NCBI RefSeq assembly: GCF_001659605.2
Contig: NC_035176.2
Coordinates: 19,113,122 to 19,177,121, forward strand
Length of the DNA stretch: 64,000 nucleotides
Origin: Manihot esculenta
Lineage: Eukaryota > Streptophyta > Magnoliopsida > Malpighiales > Euphorbiaceae
Direction of reading: 5' to 3'
Of the stretch, positions 22,624 through 34,400 are shown in pieces. The position numbers and the translations under genes are program-made. The notes beneath the pieces are model-generated. The model saw only the letters and a list, made by a program, of their open reading frames with translations. It was not told the origin of the DNA and did no database searches. The first letter of the stretch is position 1. Every line of letters begins with the position of its first letter.

Positions 22624-24505
22624 CCCTTGTTGAAGACCTCTACCAGGCACAATAGGACCAATCCAATCACCATTAAAATTGATATTGTAAGAGATTTTCA
22701 AAAAGCACATAGTCAACCACTTAATCCATTGAGTAGAAAAACCAAATCGTTCCAGCATGCCTTTTAGAAACTCCCACTCTACCATATCATAAGCCTTAGA
22801 AATATCAATTTTAAATGGACAATTACCATCATTTCTATCGTTATTAATTTTCATATTGTGTATCATTTCAAATGCAACCATAACATTATCGGTAATCAAC
22901 CGATGAGGGATAGAGGCAGACTGATTCTCAGAGATAATCATAGGAAGGACCCTTTTAAATTTGTTCGCCAAAGCTTTAGCCACAATCTTATATAACACAT
23001 TACATATTGCAATTGGACGAAAATCTTTAATCGTTTCAGGGCTATCCACTTTAGGGATCAAAACAATTAATGTTTCAGTAAGAGAAGAAGGAAAAGTACC
23101 TTGTTGAAGCCATAGGCGACAACCATCGGAAATATCATTGCCAATCAAGTGCCAAAATCTCTGATAAAATGCAGGACCCATCCGGCCCAGGTACCTTGTC
23201 TGGATGCATCTGAAAAAGAGCAGCTCTAAATTCCTCATTCGAAAAGGGAGCACAAAGATTAGCATTGTCGACATCACTAATTAAGAGCGGCACCAACTCA
23301 AAAACCCGTTCACAATCCACAGAACCGCCATAAAAAATAGACTGGAAATAATGCAGAACATGATTTTTAATTTTCTGCTCATCCTCAATCCAGGTACCCG
23401 ACGACTCCTTTAATTTAGTAATATGGTTTATTCTTCGTCTACCATTAATTTGTGCATGTAAAAATTTTATATTTCGGTCCTCCTTTTTAAGCAAAAAGCA
23501 CTTTGCCTGCTGTTTAAGTCTAGCTTCTTCCTACTCAAGGAGACGATTCCAGTCTTCCTTTAAAGAGGCGTGAGGAACAGTACTGGGTCCATTATCCAAT
23601 AATCTCTGTGTAATCTTCTTCTTTTGCCAAAACTCTCTATTTTTACTCCTACCACATGACGAAAGAGCAGAAACTAAATCATCACGTTTCATCAAAAGGT
23701 TGCGTGGTATAGAATTAACTCAAGCTCCTTTAACAACCTCAGCTAGACCCTCATCACATAACCATGCATTATCAAATTGAAATCTCCTTCTATCTCACCT
23801 ATTATCCTTAGAAGCTGTATTAATCACCAACGGTTTGTGATTCGATCTAGGAACATGAACAACCGAACAGACCACATTAGTGAATTTACGTGCCCAGTCC
23901 TTAGTAGCAAGGGCTCTATCAAGCTTCTCTCTAACCAGATTATTCGACTCTCTGCCCTTCTCCCATGTAAAGAAAGAGCCAACAGTAGGTATTTGAACAA
24001 GATTACTGTCTTCGAGTGCCTGTCTAAACCCCTGCATAAGATAATTTGGCAAAGATGGTTCTCCTTCTTTCTCATCTCTCGAGCATAAATCATTAAAGTC
24101 TCCAAAACAAAGTCACGGAAGAGAGCTTCTACGAGATAAAGCTTGAATAAGATTCTAAGACTGACATCGTCATTGCGATTCCGGAAACCCATAATAACCA
24201 GTAAATCTCCATTGAACATTACCTTCCGAAACAACCGAGTCAATAAAATTTAAAGAAAAGCCAACCACAGAAATATATATATGACTCTTCCACATTAACG
24301 AAAGGTCTCCTCCCAATCCTTGTCTATTGACTGAGAAGCAACCATCAAACTATAAAGAACTACGAAAAAATTTCATACGAGAACTAAGAGTTTTTATTTC
24401 CATCAAACATAAAATGTCTGGCTTGTAACTAGTAACCAAATCCTTTAATGCATTAACTGTTCGAGAATTGCCGAGTTTTCGGCAGTTCCAACACAAGACG
24501 ATCAT
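22624..24505 (-). pseudogene. LINE ORF2, N-terminal part: endonuclease and RT fingers/palm
   Basis: The start is M-I-V-L-C-W-N-C-R, the conserved beginning of plant LINE endonucleases (usually WNCRGLG; here the G is K). Downstream are KPDILCLMEIKT, SFFTWEKGRESNNLVREKLDRAL, and SNHKPL where SDHxPL is usual. RT begins in KVPGPDG and TLIVLIPKVDSP, with IKDFRPIAICNVLYKI and KIDISKAYDMVEW. Several frameshifts and stops break it (for example around 24050, 23600 and 23270). Confidence 0.85.
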
Positions 24506-24629
24506 TACTTTCGGCTATCCCGACTTTTGACGGGAGAAAAAGGCGAGAGTATCGAACCACAGAGGGATCACAAAGGAAAACTTAAACTTTACCTAGTTAT
24601 ATTTTATAAAATATTAGTGCTCCCCTACC

Positions 24630-24888
24630 TTGTTGACCTTACTATGCATGCAACTTCGAGGGGAAACCCATGCGACGAATCCTGCTGCTGGCCTGTCCAA
24701 ACGCTTTGTCCAGCTCTCGCTTTTCACACTATTATCCTTGGGACTATCGTTCATGTACCTCAACAATTATTACTCACTTCAACATTTTGTGTGGATCCTA
24801 TTGTTGTTAGTGTCTGCATCGTCCAGCAAGAAGGTCTGATTGCTCTTTTCTCAAGTGTTTCTGCCACTATGCTCCGCCAGACACTTCG
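24630..24888 (+). pseudogene. Mitochondrial dicarboxylate carrier (DIC/UCP5-like) pseudogene, part 1
   Basis: In two shifted frames the sequence reads as a plant mitochondrial dicarboxylate carrier: MQLRGETH (normally MQLQGE), PALAFHT, and VSVCIVQQEGLIALFSSVSATMLRQTL (written over positions about 24800-24885). The family is a six-helix inner-membrane carrier exchanging malate, oxaloacetate and phosphate; plant copies are often intronless. Here the N-terminal helix is eroded, at least one frameshift is present, and the reading is cut by the solo LTR. It continues at 39194. Confidence 0.75.
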
Positions 24889-26798
24889 TGTAATACCCGG
24901 CTAGACTCTGGTATCGGAATTCCTACCGTCCGGTGGAATCTCGGATGTCGAAAACCTCTAGAAGGGTAAAACCATGTTTTCATAAAATGTTTTAAGGTAT
25001 TTTATGGTTTTAAGCAAGAAAGGAATTGAGTTTGAATGAAAAAGACCAAGGAGGCATTTCCAGGTTCGGCCGCCGAACCTCAAGTTCGGCCGCCGAACAT
25101 TGGATAGTTTAGGGGGGCAAGTTAGGCTTCCGAAAGTTTCAAAGGTTCGGCCGCCGAACCTCATGTTCGGCTGCCGAACTTGCATGAGTTTTGGAGGCAC
25201 TTTAGGCTGCCGAAAGGTGGTCTGGCAGCCCCTATAAAAGGGCTCCATGGCCGAAACGGGCGAGTTTTCTCCCCATTTTCGGCCACGGTGAGTTCCTACT
25301 CTCCTTTGGTTGATCTTTGATGTTTTTCCTCTGATCTTTCATATTTTAACGAGTTTTATCTTGATTTGAACATATTTGAACAAAAAGAGCAAGTTTTGAA
25401 GCTTGGAGACCAAAGAGTTGATTTCTCCCCATCTCCGAGCTAGGATCGTCTCTCCTCTCGTTCTTCAAGAGGTAAGAGTAGATCCATAGTTCATTTCATA
25501 TTTTAAGCAAGTTTTATGAAGTTTATTGGGGTAGAAATGCATGTGTAGGTTTTTTATGTGTTTTTGGTTAAATGTGTGTTTATGAACAATGTATGTTGAA
25601 TATGCATGTTTGATGTGTTTTGGTTGGGGTTTAAGTTAGTTTGAGACCCCTATGTGCTTGTTGGCTTGAGTTTGCTCGTTGTAGAATAGGTAAATGCATG
25701 TTGAATGAGTTGGGAGGCTTTTGTGCATGTTGGATCTGAGTTTCTGCCCTTTGGGAAGAACTCAGGTTCGGCAGCCGAAGGCTCTTTTGGCCGCCGAACC
25801 TGCCTGTGGAGGCCAACTTTTGGCTGCCGAACCCTGCCCCCGGAAATGGACTTTCAGCTCTGGAAGGGACTTTCGGCCGCCGAAGGTGCCGCCGAACATG
25901 CATGAGTTTCGTCTCTGGAGGGAACCTTCGGCCGCCGAAAGTGCCGCTGAAGGTGCATGACTTTCGGCTCTGGAGGGACTTTCGGCCGCCGAACCTGCCG
26001 CCGAAAGTGCCCTGTTCAGCCCTCCTTTGCATGATTTCTATGATTGTTTTAAGATGTTTTAGGGGGTTTTTGGGGAGTATTTTAGAGTCATGTTCATGGA
26101 TGTTTGGTCCCTCATTTGAGTCCACCTGTGTAGGTTCGGACCCGAGGAACCGAGGATCCCAGCAGTGAGTCAGCTGCTTCAGAGTCTTGTCAGAGCTAGC
26201 CTAAGGTGAGTAGAATGACTCTTTATGTTTCAAAGTAAATAAATCAGTTTTAGAGCATGTTCATGCATCACGAATGCCATGAGATATATTAGGTTGTTTG
26301 CATTAGAATTCACGAATATGTTGCATTGCATAATATGATGATGATGTGGATGGGTGTTGGATGATCCTTTAGTCCTCGTATGATATGATGTGATATGATA
26401 TGGTATGGTATGGAAGTCCAGGTTGAGGTCCATTCTACGCCCCTGGCACTATGTTAAGAGAAAGACCAGGTCGAGGCCCATTCTACGCTCCTAGCATTAT
26501 TGGAATGTTATGTTATGTTATGTTATGTTATGTTAAGAGAAAGACCAGGTCGAGGCCCATTCTACGCCCTTGGCACTATTGGATATGTAGAGGACTATTG
26601 GTGACAAAACCATCCTTGATATTATTTGTCTGTGATGTGATGCATTCCATTATAGCATATGATTTAAATGTTTTATTATTCTGCTCACTGGGCTCTAGTA
26701 GCTCACCCCATTTCCCTAATCCCCCAGGGCTGCAGGTACGGGATAGACCAGGAGGTCAAGAAGAGTAAAGTCATGGTCATGTAATAGCTAGTAATGGA
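24889..26798 (+). mobile_element. Plus-orientation solo LTR, segment 1 of 3 (Tekay-like family)
   Basis: It begins TGTAATACCC after target copy CTTCG (24884-24888). Cluster B is at about 25063-25217, the TATA box is at 25232-25240, and the donor-like CAAGAG/GTAAG is at 25471/25472. Cluster A is at about 25764-26010, acceptor TGTGTAG at 26133, donor AAG/GTGAG at 26205/26206 and acceptor GGCTGCAG at 26735. It continues at 29113 and 39062. The total without inserts is about 2.34 kb. Confidence 0.9.
25232..25240 (+). promoter_or_regulatory. TATA box of the plus-orientation solo LTR
   Basis: CTATAAAAG, at the family-conserved position, here facing right. Confidence 0.65.
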
Positions 26799-29112
26799 TG
26801 TAACGACCCGAAAATTGGACCGCTACCGGCGCTAGGATCCGGGTCGGCTTAAGGCCGCCAAGACCCGTAGCACGCCTGACATACATCCTGAAAACCTGTT
26901 TAATCCCATACATGATCAACAACATACATAAAAATTTAAAACTTTTCTTTCATACACCCAACTCAACCTGAGCATGCACTGTACATAGCCATAATCATAA
27001 TCATGACCCCTCTGTGGGATCCCATCAATGCCCCAATGGGCGATACATCATAAGATGAGTTGGCTTACATGAACATTATAAAACATCTTTGATCATGTAT
27101 TAAAAGGGATACCTCATACATAAAGTCAAGCACAATCTCTAATCCTCAATATCATTACATGACTGAAACTGTACTTTTACATAACATTAATATATTTATC
27201 ATGTCCACACTATTTATTACATACACCAGACTTCATTACTCTTGTAAACCTCCTGGTCTACCCTGTACCTGCAATCCTGGGGAAATTGGGAGAGGGGTGA
27301 GCTACTAGAGCCTAGTGAGCAGAATAATAAAACATTTAAAACATATGATAACATGGAATGCATCACATCACAGCTAATCACATCAAGGATGAACCTGTCA
27401 CCAATAGCCCTCTACATGGTCCAACTGTGCCAGAACGTAGAATGGGTCCTGGTCTTTCCCTTACATATCATAACATAACAGTGTCCAACTGTGCCAGAAC
27501 GTAGAATGGGTCCTGGTCTTTCTCTTACATAGTGCCAGCGAACGTAGAATGGGTCCCACTGGTCTTACATTCCGTACCGTACATATCACATCGTCATATC
27601 GTAGATCGAGGGCTATGGATCATCCAACATTCATCCACATCAACATTTAAAATATGCAATGCAACATATTCGTGAATTCTAATGCAAGCAACCTAATTCA
27701 TCACATGGCATTCATGATGCATGATCATGCTCAATCCTTGCAATTGATTTGCTTAAAAACATAAAGGGTTATTCCACTCACCTCTGGATAGCTCTGACCA
27801 GACACTGGGGCAACAGACTCACTGCTGGGGTCCTCGGTTCCTCGGGTCCGAACCTACACAGGTGGACTCAAATGAGGGACCAAACATACATGAACATAAC
27901 TCTAAACAACTCCCCAAAAACCCCCTAAAACATCATGAAACAATCATAGAAAAACATGCAAGAGAGGACTGGACAGGGCACTTTCGGCGGCAGGTTCGGC
28001 GGCCGAAAGTCCCTCCAGAGCCGAAAGTCAGGCAGGTTCGGCGGCACCTTCGGCGGCCGAAACTCCCAGACAGAGACGAAACTCATGCATGTTCGGCGGC
28101 ACTTTCGGCGGCCGAAACTCCCAGACAGAGACGAAAGTCTCCTTTCGGGGGAAAGCTTCTGCAGCCGAAGGCTGCCTCCACAAGCACGTTCGGCGGCCGA
28201 ATGTTCCTTCGGCTGCCGAACCTGGTTTCTCCCAGAATGGCAGAAACTCAGCTCCCTTATGCATTTATGCCTCCACTCTCATCCAAACATGCATAAACCT
28301 ATTCTACAACACTCATACACAAGCATACACGTTCCTAGGGGTATCAACTAACTAAAACCCCATCTAAAACACATCAAACATACATTTGCAAGCCACATTG
28401 TTCAAAATCACATCAAAAACCCATAAGCTCAACATTAGCTACACATGCATTTTCTACCCCATGAACTTGCATAAAACTTGCTTAAAACATAAAGTAAGCT
28501 AGAGATCGACTCTTACCTCTTGAAGATCGAGGGTAGAGGCGATCTAACTTGGAGTTGGAAGAGATTTGAGTTCTTGAACCTCAAAGCTCCAAAACTTGCT
28601 CAAAACTCGGAAATCTTCAAAACAAGATGAAAACTAGTGAAAAACTTGAAAGATCTGAAGGAAGAGACTCAAGATCGGTGAGGGGCGGCGAAGAACTCAC
28701 CTTGGCCGGAAATGGAGAAAAAGCTCGCCCGTTTTCGGCTAAGGGACCCTTTTATAGTGGCTGGCCAGGCCACGTTCGGGGGCCGAACGTGCCTCCGCAT
28801 GCATGCCATGTTCGGCGGCCGAACTTGAGGTTCGGCGGCCGAACCTGGACTTTCCTCACTTATGCTTTCGGGGGCCTAAAGGCGCTCCCGAAGGCATGCA
28901 TGTTCGGCGGCCGAACTTGAGGTTCGGCGGCCGAACCTGAGTTTTTCTTCAAGGTTGTTTTTATGCAAAAACTCATATCCATTCTACTTAAAACCATGAA
29001 ATACCTTAAAACATTTTATGAACACATGATTCTACCCCACTAGAGGCTTCCGACATCCGAGATTCCACCGGACGGTAGGGATTCCGATACCAAAGTCTAG
29101 CCGGGTATTACA
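26799..29112 (-). mobile_element. Solo LTR (2314 bp) inserted in the plus-orientation LTR
   Basis: A complete LTR, TGTAACG to ATTACA, with no internal domain. It is flanked by ATGGA (26794-26798) and GTGGA (29113-29117), a 5-bp target duplication with one change. Cluster A is at about 27979-28229 and cluster B at about 28772-28940, with three minisatellite units at 27425-27570. It probably arose by LTR-LTR recombination of a full element. Confidence 0.9.
28749..28757 (-). promoter_or_regulatory. TATA box of solo LTR 26799-29112
   Basis: CTATAAAAG on the minus strand. Confidence 0.65.
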
Positions 29113-29418
29113 GTGGACATGATGAATATTGAAATGTAATGAATAGTATTAATTAGTTATGTAATGTAATGATGTTATTGAGGATTATAGTTGTGCTTGA
29201 CCCTAGTTGGATGTTAATCCCTTTGCTTGCATGATCTTTCAAATGTAATGGTTTAATGATGTTTTAAGTAAGCCAAACTCACTATATGTTATGTTACCCC
29301 ATTGGAGCTTTGTTGAGGACTCCAGTGTGGGGTTGTTGATTATGTATATGAATAGTGCATGCACATGTTGAGTTTGGTGAATGAATGAAAAGAAAAAGTT
29401 CAAAATGTTTATGTATGT
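29113..29418 (+). mobile_element. Plus-orientation solo LTR, segment 2 of 3
   Basis: This is the continuation of the LTR begun at 24889 (GTGGACATGATGAATATTG onward), up to the insertion point of element 6. It ends in the target copy TATGT (29414-29418). Confidence 0.88.
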
Positions 29419-31401
29419 TGTAACGACCCCAAAATGGACTATCACCGGCGCTAGGATTCAGGTCGGCTTAAGGCCTCCAGAACCCGTAGTAAGCCTGCTA
29501 TACTCTCTGTGTACCTGTAAATCTCATACATGATCATACATTTTCTGTGAAAATAAAAACTCATTTCTGAACCAAGGCTTAACCTGGGCATGCATTATCT
29601 CTGTATTTTGTACTCTGTACTCTGTACTCTGTACTCTGTACCCCTGACTAGAGCTTGCTCTAGATGGGTTAACTCATACCTGTTAAGCCTGGTTTTTCAC
29701 ATACTCTGGAAAACATATACATATACAGATCATGTACATAACAAAAGATTTACAACACAAAATAACTAAGTCAAGCACAACTTTAAACACAACTAGTACA
29801 TCTCTTAATATTACATGTCCACCCTAAGCTATTACAAAGCTCTTCTCTCTTCCTGAACTCTGCTCTGGACTTCCCCTGTACAATGTACACTGAACCTGCA
29901 AGACTGGGGTTAAGGGAGTGGGATGAGCTCTATAGCCCAGTGAGTAGAACAGGAAAACATATCATTAAAACATGATCTTATGGAATGCATCATAACACAG
30001 ACAATCCACATCAAGGGTAAACCTGTCACCAAATAGTCTCAGTATCTCATACCAGGGCGTAGTCAAAGGCACCTGGATTTCCTGTCTCATATATGTATAT
30101 GTGTATATAACACCTGTACTTACCATTGCCAGGGCGTCGTCAAAGGCTCTGTAACCGCTGGAGCAGTACTCACTGCTGCTCTCTCTGGTTCCTCTGGTCT
30201 GTGTAGGCACAGATAAACGCAAATGAGGGACCAAACTAGCTGATGAACAACTCTATTACACTCCCCAAGAATCCCTTTAAACTCACTCAAACATCCATGC
30301 AAAGCATGCAAAGGAAGGCTGGATAGGACACTTTCGGCGGCAGGTTCGGCGGCCGAAAGTCCTCTCCAGAGTCGAAACTCATGCACGTTCGGCGGCCGAA
30401 TCTCAACTTTCGGAAGCCGAACCCTTTCGGGGGCAAGTTTTGGGGGCTGAAAGGCACTCCAGAGACGAAAGTCTCTAACCTTCGGCGGCACCTTCGGCGG
30501 CCGAAACTCCCCTCCAGAGCAGAAAGTCCACAAGCTCGGGGGCAAGCTTGGGCAGCCGAAACCACCTCCTCAGCACATTCGGCGGCCGAACCATTCTTCG
30601 GCGGCCGAAGCTGGGTTCATCAAGAAGGCAGAACCTGCTCTGCCTCACGCCAAAACACACCAATCTTCCTCCAACTCAAACACCTCAACTCCTCAACATG
30701 CATACACCCAAGTATATGCTCAAAGGGGTCAAAACCTACCTAAACACCCCAACAACACAAAACATAAAACACATATACAAGCTTTCTCACAAAATATCAC
30801 AAAACCTCTCTTTTACCCTATTCATGCAACTCTCTCCCAAAACCTCATAAAACCTTCAGAAAACATAAAAACAAGTTCAGGATCTTCACTTACCTCTTGA
30901 AACCAAGAAGATGAACGATCCTAACGTGGAGTTTTGAAGCAACTCTCCTTCAAACTCTCCAAACTTCACAACTTTGTGGTTTTAGCTCAAAACCTTCAAA
31001 ATAAAATACAAATCAATCAAACCTTTGCATGATTTGATGAAAACATGAAGAAACCTTCAGAAGGACAGGGTCTCACCTCAGAAAGTGAAAGAAACGGCAA
31101 AGCTTATCCTTTCAACCGACTGAGGGCCTTTTATAGGTGGCTGGCCAGACCACCTTCGGCGGCCACACGTGAAACCGAAAGCCATGCATGTTCGGCGGCC
31201 GAACCTCAACTTCGGCGGCCGAACCTGGCTTTTCTGCCTTGGTTCTTTTCTTTCAAACACTTAGTTCTATTTACCTTTAACACATTAAAACATACTATAT
31301 TACTTTAGAAAACTATAAATCTCACCCGTCTAAAGATTCCGACATCTTGGATTCCATCGGACGACAGGAATTCCGATGTCGGACTCTAGCCGGGTATTAC
31401 A
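29419..31401 (-). repeat. Element 6 3' LTR, 1983 bp, with a 280-bp deletion
   Basis: TGTAACGACCCC to ATTACA. Against the 5' LTR it lacks the segment equivalent to 37530-37809 and has four rather than six TACTCTG units near 29611-29640. These two differences explain the whole length gap. Cluster A is at about 30331-30611 and cluster B at about 31154-31226. A TATA box (CTATAAAAG, minus) is at 31128-31136. Confidence 0.92.
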
Positions 31402-31416
31402 TTCTCCCCCCTTAAG
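31402..31416 (-). other. Polypurine tract of element 6
   Basis: TTAAGGGGGGAGAA on the minus strand directly before the 3' LTR terminus. Confidence 0.8.
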
Positions 31417-31480
31417 AACATTCGTCCTCGAATGTTCTGCAAATAAATAAATAAACACATAAAAAGGAGGAAAACGAACC

Positions 31481-34400
31481 TCAAAACAGATATGGATACT
31501 GCTGGAGCATAGACTCCCGCGTCTCCCACGTACACTCTTCTAGATTATGGTGGTTCCACAGGACTTTCACCATCGGAATCTCCTTGTTTCTTAGCTGTCT
31601 GATCTGTGTGTCCAAAATCCGTACTGGCTGCTCTATATAAGTGAGATCTCTAAGAATCTCCACCTCAGGCTCACTAAGAACCTGACTCGGATCTGACACG
31701 AATTACCGTAGCATAAAAACATGAAATACCGGGTGAATCCTCTCCATAGTAGTAGGTAAATCTAGCTTATACGACACAGTTTCAATCCTCTGTAAAATCT
31801 CAAAGGGTCCAATGTACCGTGGAGCTAACTTACCCTTCTTTCCAAAACGAACCACTCCTTTCATTGGAGACACCTTTAGCAATACTATGCTATCCTCCTG
31901 AAACTCTATCTGCTTCCTGCGTACGTCTGCATAGCTTTTCTGCCTGCTCTGAGCAGTTCGAATCCTCTATCTGATCACGGGCACCACTCTACTGGTAATC
32001 TCTACTAACTCTGGCCCTGCAAGAGACTTTTCTCCTACCTCTTCCCAGCAAACAGGTGATCTGCACTTCCTCCCATACAACGCTTCATAAGGAGCCATCC
32101 TTATGCTAGCATGATGGCTGTTATTGTAGGCAAACTCCACCAGAGGTAGATGTTGCCTCCAAGAACCGCCAAAGTCTAACACACACATTCGGAGCATATC
32201 CTCTATGGTCTGGATGGTCCTCTCTGACTGTCCATCAGTCTGCGGATGGAAAGCAGTGCTAAAATCCAATCTCGTGCCCATCGCATTCTGCAGACTTCGC
32301 CAAAATCTGGAGGTGAACTGAGGTCCTCTGTCTGAAACTATCGACACTGGAACTCCATGTAATCTCACTATCTCATCCAGATATACCTGTGCTAACTTAT
32401 CCACAACATAGTTACTCCTAACTGGAATGAAATGAGCAGATTTCGTGAGTCTGTCCACAATCACCCAGATGGAGTCTATCCTATTAGACGCTGCCGGTAA
32501 GCCCACCACAAAATCCATAGCTATGTTCTCCCATTTCCACTCTGGGATCGGCAGTGGGTTAAGCATTCCAACCGGCTTCTGATGTTCCAGTTTCACCCTC
32601 TGACAAACCTCACAGGCTGTCACGAACTGCGCTACTTCTTTCTTCATGGCTGGCCACCAATATACCCTCTTCAGATCCTGATACATCTTGGTGGCTCCCG
32701 GGTGAACACTATACCTCGCATTATGAGCTTCCCTCATAATGTCTTCCTTCAGACTGCTAACATCTGGTACACAAAGTCGACTCCCATAGCGAAGGATCCC
32801 TTTACTGTCAAATCTAAACTCTGCACTGTTGCCTGACTGAACAGTCCTGGCAATTTTCATCAACTCTGGGTCCTCGTGCTGTTTCTGAGCTATCTGCTCC
32901 AGAAACACTGGTGTCACTCTCATCTGTGCTATCAATGCACCCGTACCAGACAACTCTAGCTGTAACCCTTCATCAATGAGCTTATAAAGCTCCATCACTA
33001 CCGGTCTCCGCTCTGCTGCTATATGGGATAAACTGCCTAGTGACTTCCGGCTTAGGGCGTCTGCCACAACATTCGCCTTACCCGGATGATACTGGATCTT
33101 ACAATCATAATCACTGAGTAATTCTACCCATCTTCTCTGCCTCAAATTCAGCTCTCTCTGGCTCAAGATGTACTATAAACTCTTGTGATCAGTGAAGATC
33201 TCGCATTTAACCCCATAGAGGTAATGCCTCCACATCTTGAGTGCAAAGATAACTGCTGCCATCTCTAGGTCATGGGTGGGGTAATTCAACTCGTGCTTCT
33301 TCAACTGTTTAGAAGCATAAGCAATCACCCTATCACTCTGCATCAAAACACAACCCAAGCTCACTGAAGATGCATCACATAACACTGTGAAATCCTCGTT
33401 ACTCACAGGCAGAGCTAGCACTGGTGCTGATGTCAATCTCCTCTTGAGCTCCTCAAAGCTCTCTTCGCACTGGTCCGACCAGATAAACTTCTGGTTCTTC
33501 TGAGTCAGTTTGGTCATAGGAGCAGCTATCTTCGAGAAGTTCTGAACGAACCTCCTGTAGTAACCTGCCAGTCCCAGAAAACTTTTAATCTCAGTCACTA
33601 TAGTGGGTCTGGGCTAGTTAGCTACAGCCTCTATCTTCTTGGGATCTACCTCAATCCCTTCTGCTGATACCACGTGTCCCAATAAGGAAATGCTCCTCAA
33701 CCAAAACTTACACTTAGAGAACTTGGCATACAACCCATGCTCTCTCAGTGTCTGCAGTACTATCCTCAGATGCTGGGCATGCTCCTCTGCATCTCTGGAA
33801 TACACTAAGATGTCATCGATAAAAACAATAACAAAGTGATCCAGATACTCGCTGAAAACTCTGTTCATGAGATCCATGAATGCTGCAGGGGCGTTAGTCA
33901 ACCCGAACGGCATCACTAAGAACTCATAATGCCCATATCTGGTCCTGAAAGCTATCGTTGGCACATCTGCCTCTCTGACTCTCAATTGATGATACCCGGA
34001 TCTCAGATCTATTTTAGAGAAACAACCCGCTCCAACTAGCTGGTCAAATAGATCATCAATCCTAGGTAAAGGATACCTATTCTTGGTAGTGACCTTGTTC
34101 AACTGTCTGTAGTCTATACAAAGTCTGAGGGATCCATCCTTCTTTCTGACAAAGAGCACTGGAGCACCCCAAGGTGAGGTACTAGGGCGGATGAAACCCT
34201 TATCTACCAATTCCTGCAACTGCTTTTTCAACTCTTGTAATTCTGCTGGCGCCATCCTGTAGGGAGGAATAGAGATAGGTCTGGTATCAGGCAACAATTC
34301 TATTTCAAACTCTATCTCCCTATCAGGTGGTAGTCCTGGTAAGTCGTCTGGGAACACATCTGGAAAGTCTCAAGCAATCGACAAGCCTAAAGGGCTGAAA

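Larger units (their letters stand above)
18918..24560 (-). mobile_element. Plant L1-type LINE (non-LTR retrotransposon), nearly full-length ORF2
   Basis: Endonuclease, reverse transcriptase, zf-RVT and RNase H-like regions follow in order on the minus strand. Subtracting the Copia-like LTR inside, ORF2 spans about 4.1 kb, the usual size for plant L1 ORF2. The 3' UTR and poly(A) are displaced off-window by the insertion of element 3. The 5' limit is uncertain, somewhere between 24506 and about 24630, where carrier pseudogene sequence starts. Confidence 0.85.

Noticed and set aside
24527..24904. Functional plus-strand gene at the carrier fragment
   Set aside because: The open frame begins in LINE leader sequence, shifts frame against the carrier family, and ends in the LTR.
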